A DNA stretch of 22,935 nt, from NCBI GenBank assembly GCA_040878005.1, contig JBBDMW010000033.1, positions 1 through 22,935 of the forward strand, read 5' to 3'. This document shows, in pieces, positions 15,684 to 22,935 of this stretch (its first letter is position 1; each line of letters starts with the position of its first letter). The stretch comes from JBBDMW01 sp040878005 (GTDB taxonomy: Bacteria; Chloroflexota; Dehalococcoidia; Lucifugimonadales; Lucifugimonadaceae). The notes beneath the pieces are model-generated. The model was not told the DNA's origin, did no database searches, and worked only from the letters and a program-made list of their open reading frames with translations. Made by a program: the position numbers and the translations under genes.

Positions 15684-16886
15684 CTACACCGCTCCCGCGC
15701 TGTCCTTTGGCTTGAACAGGGCAAACGAGCTTGTGTATCCGTGCAGGAAAGTGGTGTCGCCTATGGGTCCGATCTCGCCGTTGCAGAAGAACCCCGCCAG
15801 CGGTATCGGAGCAACCATGGAATGGAACATCTCTGTGTCGTGGTCGGGCGTCCCGAACAGGTACTGGCCCCTGCTGAGGCAGGTGAACAGCAGCGCAGAA
15901 GCTGGTGAGCCGCGGCCGTCCAGCCCATCTACGTACTGTTCCAGCATCATCCGCAGGTCCTCATCTGCTGCCTCGGCGTCCCGCACGTGGAACTGCACAA
16001 CCTGTCCTTCCCGTACGTGTTCGCCCACCGCCAGCGTGCCCTCTTCTTCATCCGCTCCTATCACGTTGCGAATGAGAAAATCGCCTGTCGTGAACGAATC
16101 GCGAAGCGGGTCCATCAATATGCCTATTTGCAGCGACCTGCGGATCAGGCGGCGGTCGCGCGTCTCAGCGTTGTCGAATAGCTCCCGCAACACGTCCAGC
16201 GGGGTGTCGTCGTTGAGGCGCGTGATGATGTTGCGCTCGCACTCCGTGATGACCATGGGGCTGCCGATGGGCCTGCAGCCCTGTGCAACCACCGTCTCCA
16301 CCACCAGGTCGCCGGTAAACGCTGCGCCCACTGCGCCGGACCGCCTGACGCTGTCTCCCAGGAACATGGCGTTTGCGCCGGGACCCGTTCCACCGCTGGC
16401 CAGGCCGCCAATCTTCACCGCGTTCGGGTAGGCGAAGTCCAGCCCGGACAACAGGTGATCCACATGGAGAGTGAACGGGTCCGGCAACAGCATGATCGCG
16501 GGCGTCTCTGACGCAGGGACTCCCAGCAGCCCGGCCCACGCCTCGGGCGGCGCATCCGGGTCCGGCAGCTCATCCTGCTTGATCTCAAACGGGAGTATGT
16601 CGACGCCGGGCAGCAGGGCCGCAGAAACGGCCACCCCGGGGCGGCGCTCAACCTCGTGGCCGCCGCCTATAACGCCGGCGGCCGAGCAGCCAATGAACAC
16701 CTTTGCACCCAGCCGTTCCTGGAACAACTCGGGCGCAATGTAATAGGACGGCGCGTGGTGCGACGATATAAATGCGATTGCGAGGTCCGGGGTTTTGCCG
16801 TCGAGGCTCACCAGCACCTGTTCGCAAACCTGGTCGACTGCCTCCGTGAAGGAGGGGGCGTCAGAGACCGATGAACTCCAGCGCAA
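15684..16886 (-). CDS. FIST N- and C-domain sensory protein
   Basis: A 400-residue soluble protein covering the FIST_N (about 25-225) and FIST_C (about 235-380) regions. Recognisable features are FIGCSAAGVIGGGHEVERRP near residue 65, IGGLASGGTGPGANAMFLGD near 160, VAQGCRPIGSPMVIT near 204, and at the end LAGFFCNGEIGPIGDTTFLHGYTSSF, the usual closing motif. FIST domains are thought to bind small ligands, perhaps amino acids, and often occur with histidine kinases or other signalling modules. The start is TTG at 16886 with a strong GGAGG eight bases upstream. It lies 51 bases after the aminotransferase gene and upstream of the MarR gene. Confidence 0.88.
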   Translation of the reverse strand: MRWSSSVSDAPSFTEAVDQVCEQVLVSLDGKTPDLAIAFISSHHAPSYYIAPELFQERLGAKVFIGCSAAGVIGGGHEVERRPGVAVSAALLPGVDILPFEIKQDELPDPDAPPEAWAGLLGVPASETPAIMLLPDPFTLHVDHLLSGLDFAYPNAVKIGGLASGGTGPGANAMFLGDSVRRSGAVGAAFTGDLVVETVVAQGCRPIGSPMVITECERNIITRLNDDTPLDVLRELFDNAETRDRRLIRRSLQIGILMDPLRDSFTTGDFLIRNVIGADEEEGTLAVGEHVREGQVVQFHVRDAEAADEDLRMMLEQYVDGLDGRGSPASALLFTCLSRGQYLFGTPDHDTEMFHSMVAPIPLAGFFCNGEIGPIGDTTFLHGYTSSFALFKPKDSAGAV

Positions 16887-16906
16887 GGATTACGCCTCCG
16901 TACCCG

Positions 16907-16936
16907 CGCGCCGGTGTAATTCGCAATGCCGGCGCG
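16907..16936 (-). terminator. GC-rich hairpin after aminotransferase gene
   Basis: CGCGCCGG (16907-16914) and CCGGCGCG (16929-16936) form a perfect eight-base stem with a 14-base loop, immediately after the aminotransferase stop. No T tract follows, and the FIST ribosome site lies about ten bases further on. It may stabilise the upstream message or partly end transcription. Confidence 0.35.
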
Positions 16937-16937
16937 T

Positions 16938-18239
16938 CTAAATCACTCGCAGCGCTTCATGTGCCGCTGCAACGGTCTTCTCAACGTCCTCATCCGTGTG
17001 CGTTGACGCCATATGCCAACGGCCATTTGGCGCAAGCCGCACTCCACGCTCCAGCATTGCCCTCACAAATTGAGAGTATTTGCCGGCGTCACAATTACGT
17101 GCATGGTCCCGGTAATCCGTGATCTCGGGCTTTGTTGTAAATGAAGCAGCGAAAACAGAACCAAGGCCCTGCACATGCAGGTTGCTCTCAGACATCCTCG
17201 CCACCTCCCTGAGGCCCTCCATAAGGCGGAGCCCCCGCCCGTTCAGCTCACGATAGAACCGGTCACTGTCGGCAGTGATGTGCTTTATGGAAGCATATGC
17301 CGCTGACATGGACATAACGTTTGAGTTGAAACTCCCACCATGGTAGACAGTCCCGTCGCCTACCATCCTCATGATTTCATCGCGTCCTATGAGCATTGCG
17401 ATTGGGAATCCACCGGCCATTGCTTTTGCATATGTTGCAAGGTCAGGCGTGACACCGCTGAGTTCCTGCGCTCCGCCCAACGCCACGCGGAACCCGGTAA
17501 TCACCTCGTCAAAAATGAGCAGGGCGCCATACTGGCGGCACAACTCTTTTACGCCTTCAAGGTAGCCTTCGCGAGGCATGATGCAGTTCGTGTTCGCCAG
17601 GATTGGCTCCATGATGACGCCGGCAATTTGATCGCCTTCACGCTCAAACACCCTCTCAAGCGCCGCCAGGTCATTCCACTGGCAGATGATCACGTCCTGC
17701 GCCGTGCCGGGGGCAATGCCCTTTGATTCTTCCACGGCTGCGGGCGCGTCATCCGGCCCTGCCTTGTCCAGTGGCGGGTGAACGCTGAATGACACCGAGT
17801 CGGTCCAGCCGTGGTAGTGACCTTCGAATTTCACGTACTTCGGCCGGCCGGTGTAGCCGCGCGCCAGCCTAAGGACAAGCTGGTCTATCTCGGTGCCGGA
17901 GCTGGCATACCGCACCGTGCCCTGGAGCGGGATGGCCTCACGGACCATCTCCGTCACCTCCAACTCCTGCTCAAACTGCCCGGTGAATACGTAGCCGCGC
18001 TGCATGTCCCTGGCAACCTGTTCTGTGATGAACTTCGGGGCGTGGCCAAACAGGTTCGGTCCCATGCCCATCACGTAATCCACGTACTCGTTGCCGTCCA
18101 CGTCCCACATGCGGCTGCCCTCGGCACGCTCGAAGAAGAGTGGCACGGGCTGTTCAGAGCGGCGGATCTGGCTGCTTACGCCCCCGGCAACCATCTGGTT
18201 GGCCCGGGCAAATAGCTCATGGCTGCGGTCAAATTTCAT
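16938..18239 (-). CDS. Class-III aminotransferase, glutamate-1-semialdehyde aminomutase-like
   Basis: A 433-residue cytosolic pyridoxal-phosphate enzyme. SRMWDVDGNEYVDYVMGMGP, YASSGTE, FEGHYHGWTD, FDEVITGFR (Asp about 244 to the cofactor ring) and TYAKAMAGGFPIAMLIG (Schiff-base Lys about 272) follow the layout of the glutamate-1-semialdehyde aminomutase group. The residues after SSGTE (IDQLVL) differ from the classical ATMSAIR, and the context is not haem synthesis, so it is more likely an aminotransferase for another amine. The ATG at 18239 has AGGA about six bases upstream; the frame extends to a GTG at 18290 without a good site. It sits between acetamidase and FIST genes on one strand. Confidence 0.85.
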   Translation of the reverse strand: MKFDRSHELFARANQMVAGGVSSQIRRSEQPVPLFFERAEGSRMWDVDGNEYVDYVMGMGPNLFGHAPKFITEQVARDMQRGYVFTGQFEQELEVTEMVREAIPLQGTVRYASSGTEIDQLVLRLARGYTGRPKYVKFEGHYHGWTDSVSFSVHPPLDKAGPDDAPAAVEESKGIAPGTAQDVIICQWNDLAALERVFEREGDQIAGVIMEPILANTNCIMPREGYLEGVKELCRQYGALLIFDEVITGFRVALGGAQELSGVTPDLATYAKAMAGGFPIAMLIGRDEIMRMVGDGTVYHGGSFNSNVMSMSAAYASIKHITADSDRFYRELNGRGLRLMEGLREVARMSESNLHVQGLGSVFAASFTTKPEITDYRDHARNCDAGKYSQFVRAMLERGVRLAPNGRWHMASTHTDEDVEKTVAAAHEALRVI

Positions 18240-18300
18240 GTCTGTTCCTGCGGTCTGATCAATTGGGGGTGCTTGCTGATATTCCTGCACGAGCCTTGAT

Positions 18301-18351
18301 GAAACACCCTTGAGGTTGCGGTTCCAATTTACACCCTGGCCGGTTTACACC
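18301..18351 (-). repeat. Repeated GGTGTAAA boxes before aminotransferase gene
   Basis: On the minus strand GGTGTAAA occurs at 18351-18344 and 18335-18328, sixteen bases apart, with a related GGTGTTTC at 18308-18301. The first overlaps the acetamidase stop codon. They lie 60-110 bases before the aminotransferase start and could be binding sites; this is a speculative reading of a short repeat. Confidence 0.25.
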
Positions 18352-19268
18352 AGGTATTTTTTGTTTACCTTTGCCACATAGCTGTAGCTGGGGTTCACAT
18401 ACTGGGTCACCCGAGCCTCCAGGCACTGGGCAAGAAACATGAACGCCTCGCCCTGGCCCATGCCGTAGCCTTCTTCCAGCCACAGGATCATCTCACTGAG
18501 GGCGATGCGGAAGGCGTCCTCTGCCGGCCTTGCCTGGGCCGTGGTCATGATGTGGGTGTCGTCCTCTATGCGCGGCCATGTCATGGACTTCGGCTTGTCT
18601 GACAGCTCAACCCTGAGCCTCGCGACGCCACCGGTCTCTATGCCGCCGCCACCGCATATCTCGCCGTCGCCCTGGCGGGCGTGCATGTCGCCCACGTGCA
18701 GCAGCGCGCCGGGCACGTTAACTGGTATCGATACGGCCGCCCCGGCCGTGACCTCCTGGATATCGAAGTTGCCGCCCCACTCGCCGGCCCAGCTATTGGT
18801 CCGCACCTCGCGCTGCGGGGCCACGCCCACGACGCCCAGCATTGGCTCCACCGGGAACGACAGCCTGTCGTTCCATATGATCCTGTCGTCCTCTATCCGC
18901 ACGACCTTGAACTGGGGGCCAATGTTGCTGTGCCCAAGGTAGCCGGGCATTGCGCTCGTGCTGCCGCGGTAACGGGTCCACCCCACCGGGTGCGTCTTGA
19001 TGCTCTCGATGTGGACGGTCAGGACCTGGCCCGGCGTAGCGCCTTCCACGTAGATCGCGCCCGATGATGGGTTGCCGCGGTCCGTGGGCTGTGAGTCGCT
19101 CCGGTAGGAGTTGTACAGCTCACGAATATCGTCCGGCACCAGTTCAGCGTCCGGCCCGCGGTTCATCTGCGTCGCCACATCGAACCACTCGCCCGGCTTC
19201 ACGGTCATGGTGGGCTTGTTGAACGGGCTGTGCTCGTAGTACAGGACGTCTGTGGTGGCTCGCTGCAT
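18345..19268 (-). CDS. Acetamidase/formamidase family amidase
   Basis: A 307-residue cytosolic hydrolase of the FmdA/AmdA family, which releases ammonia from formamide, acetamide or other short amides. Visible landmarks are VKPGEWFDVATQMNRGPDA, then GAIYVEGATPGQVLTVHI (about 70-87), HPVGW, NWGG-type segment GEWGGNFDIQEV, and the signature LHVGDMHARQGDGEICGGG, which holds likely metal and active-site residues. The length is near the family norm. The ATG at 19268 has GGGGAG about nine bases upstream; longer starts at 19304 and 19361 lack this. It follows the histidine kinase gene after 158 bases and precedes the aminotransferase gene by 105. The exact amide is unknown. Confidence 0.88.
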   Translation of the reverse strand: MQRATTDVLYYEHSPFNKPTMTVKPGEWFDVATQMNRGPDAELVPDDIRELYNSYRSDSQPTDRGNPSSGAIYVEGATPGQVLTVHIESIKTHPVGWTRYRGSTSAMPGYLGHSNIGPQFKVVRIEDDRIIWNDRLSFPVEPMLGVVGVAPQREVRTNSWAGEWGGNFDIQEVTAGAAVSIPVNVPGALLHVGDMHARQGDGEICGGGGIETGGVARLRVELSDKPKSMTWPRIEDDTHIMTTAQARPAEDAFRIALSEMILWLEEGYGMGQGEAFMFLAQCLEARVTQYVNPSYSYVAKVNKKYLV

Positions 19269-19426
19269 TGCTGTGTGCTCCCCGATGGCGTTGTGGCCAG
19301 ACATGAATGTTTGCGGGCGGTCCCGCTGCTGGTGGGGGAGTGTACCTGCGAGCCGCGGCAAATGGGCAGGCGGGAAGGGGCGTCTGCTTCGTTCCTACGG
19401 GCTGGATGAGTGGGTCCTGGTGGTGA

Positions 19427-22414
19427 CTATCCCTGTTCAAAGGGGAGGGTCACCTCCACGGTGGTCCCCATGCCGGGTTCGGAGGTTACCGACAGCGCGC
19501 CCTTCATTATGTAGGCGCGCTCTTTCATGTTGATAAGCCCGAATCCTGAGTCGGACCGCCTGGCATCCTGTGGCTCCACGTTGAACCCCACGCCGTTGTC
19601 CTGGACGGTCACCCGAAGGCCGTCTGCAACAAACTCCAGCGTTACAACGACCTCGCTCGCTGCCGAGTGCTTGATCACGTTGGCCAGCGCTTCCTGGCAG
19701 ATTCTCAGCGCCATGGCTTCGGTCGCCGAAGGCAGTGGGCGCTCATCGCCAATGACGTTGAACGTGGCCAGCATCGTGCGGTTCCGGGACATTGCGTCGC
19801 ATTCAGCGCGCAATGCTTCAACCAGGGTTGCGCCTTCGAGTGGCCCCGGTTGAAGGTCCAGTACAGTCCGCCGTGCTTCCCTGAGGGACTCCGTGGCCAT
19901 ATCGCGTAGAGCGGCCAGGCCGTCGGTGACTTCCTGCCTTGCGCCGTCAACCAGCGTGGCCTCCATGGCGTTCAGGTGCCAGACCATGCCGCCCAGGCCC
20001 TGCGCCAGCGAGTCATGGATCTCCCGTGCCATGCGGTTGCGCTCTTCAAGGACGGCCAGTCTCGAGCGCTCCTGTTCCGCCTGCTTGCGGTCGGTGATGT
20101 CCTGGAAGTAGATTGCCAGCCCGTCTTCGGACGGAAAGGCATGCACCTCAAACCACAGGCTGAGTGGGGGGTAGAAGTCCTCGAAGTGAACAGGGATATC
20201 ATTTTCAGCAGCCCGCCGGCATTCTTTTTCGAACTGGCTCCCCAGCAGGTCTGGGAATAACTGCCATATTGACTGTCCAATGATCTGGTGCATCCGCTTG
20301 CCGGTGCCGCGGCGGATCTCGTACGCCGCTTTTCTGTTCAGATATGCGAAGCGGTAATCCCGGGTGAGAGCGGCAAACGCCTCCATGATGCTCTCCAGGA
20401 TATGGGTGACGCGTTGTCTCTCCGTTTCAGCCTGGCCTCGAGCCTCATCCAGCGCTGCGTTGGCGGCCCGCAGGAGTTGGTTGGTCTTGTTCAATTCCTG
20501 CGCCCTCATATACACCTCGGCCTCCGCCCTCTCCACGTTGGTCTGAAGCTCCCGCGTTCGCCTGTCCTGTTCGCTCTCCTGGTACCTGAGGCGTATGAAA
20601 TCCGTCACGTCCGTCACGTGGTGGATGATGTAAATCAATTCGCCGTCCAACCCGAAGACCGGAGCGTTCACAGGACTCCAGTACCGCTCCTCAAACCCTC
20701 CCCCGTCTGATGCAGGGCGGCGGATGTCATACTTCTGCACCGCCATCATGTCCGGCTTGCCGGTCCGCTTCACCCGCTCCAGCGAGGCGCGGAGGTTGCG
20801 GACGCCGGTGGCGCGTTTGTCGCCAGGGTTATCGGGGAATGCCTCGAATACCTCGCGTCCAAGGATGTCTTCACGCCTGGTCATCGTGACGCGCAGATAG
20901 GCCTCGTTCACCCATGCAATGGTGAAGTCTGGCTTCAGCACCAGGTACGGGCTGGGAGCAGAATCGAACAGAGCCTGGAAACGCACACGCGTCTCTTCAG
21001 CTTCCTTGATCTTGGTGATGTCCCGCCAGAAGACTGAGACTCCCTGTTCCGTGGGGTAAATATCTGCCGCAACCCACATGCCGACGACCGGGGACAGGGC
21101 CTCGTAATACACAGGCCGTTGCTCCCGGGCTGCAAGGTGGATCTCGTGGTAACCCGTCGAGCCGACCTCTTCCGGGAATACCTCCCACTGAGTCTTGCCA
21201 ATCAGCTCTGCGCGCCGTTTCCCCCACAGCTCTTCAGACCGCCGGTTCACATCGGTGAACCGCCATTCAATGTCCAGGGCGTAGTAGGCGTCTGGAATGC
21301 TGTCCAAGATGTGCGCCTTCTCCGCCTGCGCCGCCTTGAGCGCAGACTCCAGCGCCGCGTTGCCATGATTGTTCGGCGCCAGTTGAGGGGGCAGGCGGGC
21401 AAGCGATGCCGCAACGTGACCAGCGGCCGTCTCAAGGAACGATTGGTACTCGTGGTCCAGCGGCCGGTGAGAGTTGAGCCCGCTTATGAGCACGCCGCAC
21501 GAACGGCGGGATTCCGGCGACAGCAGGGGCGTTGCCAGCGCCGACTGCGGTGGTTGGGACCACGGGCCTGCCTTGATGGCGCCAAAGCGCTGCTCAAGGT
21601 CATCAACCTGTACCGCTTTTCCATCGTGTTCTACGCTGACCAATGGCCATGCTGATGAATCCGCGTCAGCCAGTTCAATCACAGGCGGGCTTGCAGGCGT
21701 GCCTGCTTCCAGCCCGGACGTGGCTGCAAGGCAAAGGTGAGTCCGGTCCTCATCGAACAGGTAGAACAGGGCAAACGGTATGTCGTGCGAGTTGTCGCTC
21801 ATGATTTCAGCGGCAACCTGGCACGCGTGCTCCGGGCCACCGGCTCCGCGAATGCGGGCCTCCAGCGCACTCAGCATATTCATGCGCCGCTGCCGCAGCA
21901 CATGCCCAGTCCGGTCGGTGGCCGCAATAAGCAGGCCGCCTGTTTTACCGTCATCGCCGGGAATGGCTGAGCAAGACACGCTGAGATATGTCTCTTCCCT
22001 GGACTGTCCGCGGGTCACAAGGAATAGCTCGTCTTCAAGGAGAGCAGGCTCGCCAGTTTGCAGCACCCGGTCAAAGACCTCAGCATGACGCTCCCACATT
22101 CCAGGCGTTGATTCCCCGTGGCGACGGCCCATTGCGCGTGGGTGACTGTCGCCAAGGATGGGCGCGTACGCGTCGTTGTACAGCTGGATTTTCTCTGGTC
22201 CCCAGAGGATGCTCATGGGGGACTGGTTGGCGAGCATTATGGCGACCGCGGTGCGCAGGCTTTGCGGCCAACCGTCAACCGGGCCCAGGGCTGTCCCGGA
22301 CCAGTCGAAAGACCGAATGAGCGTGCGCGTCTCACCTGCGCCAGCAAGAAAATCGTGCTGGTGCGAATCGTCTGTGGCCCCTGGCTGATCACGCATGGCT
22401 GGGCGATCCACCAT
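19427..22414 (-). CDS. Multi-PAS/GAF sensor histidine kinase
   Basis: A 995-residue hybrid-free sensor kinase with no obvious membrane segment. Domains in order: a PAS-like domain starting with FDWSGTALGPVDGWPQSLRT (about 35-165), GAF (about 180-340), PAS (about 365-470), PAS (about 475-610), a coiled-coil stretch, PAS (about 670-778), then a NarL/LiaS-type kinase core. In the core, EIHDSLAQGLGG holds the phospho-accepting histidine (about 800), EALANVIKHS the N box and QDNGVGFN the G1 box. It should autophosphorylate on sensing an intracellular signal; no response regulator lies in the window. The frame extends to 22657, but residues upstream of 22414 resemble no domain. None of the candidate starts (22657, 22498, 22414, 22396) has a clear ribosome site. 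Confidence 0.9.
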   Translation of the reverse strand: MVDRPAMRDQPGATDDSHQHDFLAGAGETRTLIRSFDWSGTALGPVDGWPQSLRTAVAIMLANQSPMSILWGPEKIQLYNDAYAPILGDSHPRAMGRRHGESTPGMWERHAEVFDRVLQTGEPALLEDELFLVTRGQSREETYLSVSCSAIPGDDGKTGGLLIAATDRTGHVLRQRRMNMLSALEARIRGAGGPEHACQVAAEIMSDNSHDIPFALFYLFDEDRTHLCLAATSGLEAGTPASPPVIELADADSSAWPLVSVEHDGKAVQVDDLEQRFGAIKAGPWSQPPQSALATPLLSPESRRSCGVLISGLNSHRPLDHEYQSFLETAAGHVAASLARLPPQLAPNNHGNAALESALKAAQAEKAHILDSIPDAYYALDIEWRFTDVNRRSEELWGKRRAELIGKTQWEVFPEEVGSTGYHEIHLAAREQRPVYYEALSPVVGMWVAADIYPTEQGVSVFWRDITKIKEAEETRVRFQALFDSAPSPYLVLKPDFTIAWVNEAYLRVTMTRREDILGREVFEAFPDNPGDKRATGVRNLRASLERVKRTGKPDMMAVQKYDIRRPASDGGGFEERYWSPVNAPVFGLDGELIYIIHHVTDVTDFIRLRYQESEQDRRTRELQTNVERAEAEVYMRAQELNKTNQLLRAANAALDEARGQAETERQRVTHILESIMEAFAALTRDYRFAYLNRKAAYEIRRGTGKRMHQIIGQSIWQLFPDLLGSQFEKECRRAAENDIPVHFEDFYPPLSLWFEVHAFPSEDGLAIYFQDITDRKQAEQERSRLAVLEERNRMAREIHDSLAQGLGGMVWHLNAMEATLVDGARQEVTDGLAALRDMATESLREARRTVLDLQPGPLEGATLVEALRAECDAMSRNRTMLATFNVIGDERPLPSATEAMALRICQEALANVIKHSAASEVVVTLEFVADGLRVTVQDNGVGFNVEPQDARRSDSGFGLINMKERAYIMKGALSVTSEPGMGTTVEVTLPFEQG

Positions 22415-22935
22415 CCCGCGAGTTGCGCTCGCAACGCGGCTCGAACCTGGGTAGGTCAAACCGTCAATCCGATGTTCCGTGCCGGCATGACGTTCCATTC
22501 TCTTCGTGCTGCGTTCGCTGACTCCTGCGGCGCCCGCAGCTTCGGTGCTGAACGCACGATACATGTATGTCAGCCTCAGGCCATGCCCCGTTTGTGTGAT
22601 ACGCCCTCGTACAACCATGGTCACAACTTGAAGCGACGCTGGTGTTTGGCAGTGCATATCGCACTGGCGCGCTTAACGCCTGTCCGTGTGCGATACGGGT
22701 TACCGCGGGAACCGGCGATGCAGGAGTTTGCATGCGCCTGGTTTCAGTTGCCAGCGATCGGCCGCCGCAAAACTCGGGTAGCTTAAGACCCGTTGCGTTT
22801 CGCGTGCAAGCGCCGACCGTGATGCCCGGTGACGCGTGGAGCGCCAGTATGGGGCATCCGCCGTTTACATGGCGTGCCGGAACGGTGAACACCCTGTGAT
22901 GTGGGAGAGGTAACGCGAAGAGCCGCCCGGTGAAT
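22415..22935. other. Unexplained region upstream of the kinase gene
   Basis: About 520 bases with no recognisable gene. Overlapping frames exist on both strands (a 142-codon minus frame at 22464-22892 and plus frames around 22118-22899), but their Cys-, His- and Arg-rich translations match no family I know and none has a clear ribosome site. The promoter of the kinase gene should lie here. GGTT and AACC around 22699-22714 can pair locally. No tRNA-like T-arm or long palindrome was found. Confidence 0.4.

Noticed and set aside
16938..18239. Assignment as hemL for haem synthesis
   Set aside because: The segment after SSGTE differs from classical glutamate-1-semialdehyde aminomutase and no haem gene is near, so a general aminotransferase label is safer.
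22464..22892. Minus-strand frame of 142 codons upstream of the kinase
   Set aside because: The composition is rich in Cys, His, Arg and Ser without periodic hydrophobicity, and it has no clear ribosome site and no recognised family. It may reflect a noncoding element.
1..22935. tRNA, rRNA, CRISPR, transposase or phage genes
   Set aside because: The gaps were scanned by eye; no T-arm consensus, regularly spaced repeat-spacer array or recombinase motif was seen.

Overview
This 22.9 kb window is a GC-rich, densely packed bacterial segment. It holds about 14 protein-coding loci: fifteen ORFs, because one locus is split by a frameshift. The gene types are formate-tetrahydrofolate ligase, an enolase-superfamily sugar-acid dehydratase, an Ldh-type dehydrogenase, an acetamidase/formamidase, a class-III aminotransferase, a DrrAB-like ABC exporter and an MMPL pump. 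Together with many GTG/TTG starts, this mixture resembles Chloroflexota of the Dehalococcoidia/SAR202 type. That placement is inferred from gene style; no rRNA or other marker gene is present. I found no tRNA, rRNA, CRISPR array, transposase or phage gene.

Layout. Positions 1-642 carry no convincing gene and hold a tandem ~150-bp repeat, a hairpin and short tandem repeats. Positions 643-4190 are all on the minus strand, in transcription order: an MFS transporter, formate-THF ligase (fhs) and a small double zinc-ribbon protein. Positions 4191-7794 are on the plus strand: a probable relic of a TetR regulator, an ABC ATPase plus ABC-2 permease pair resembling DrrAB, and a mandelate-racemase-family dehydratase. 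A strong hairpin at 7822-7849 separates this from the convergent minus-strand genes: an Eis-like acetyltransferase (7850-9079), an Ldh-family dehydrogenase (9259-10341), an APH-fold kinase (10476-11291) and an MMPL transporter (11360-13612).

Positions 13956-15135 on the plus strand hold a CinA-C-like domain and a HIGH-type nucleotidyltransferase domain in two overlapping frames. In a plant homologue, as I recall its sequence, these two domains form one polypeptide, so I read the locus as one gene broken by a single-base frameshift, or possibly two coupled genes.

From 22414 down to 15166 five minus-strand genes follow each other with gaps of 50-160 bp: a large PAS/GAF histidine kinase, an acetamidase/formamidase, an aminotransferase resembling glutamate-1-semialdehyde aminomutase, a FIST-domain sensory protein and a MarR regulator. 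This is the most system-like part of the window: two sensory proteins and a repressor-type regulator flank two nitrogen-metabolism enzymes, and no response regulator is present. Positions 22415-22935 are unexplained.

Starts were chosen mainly by Shine-Dalgarno spacing and are often shorter than the longest open frame. Family assignments come from reading motifs by eye; no database search was made.
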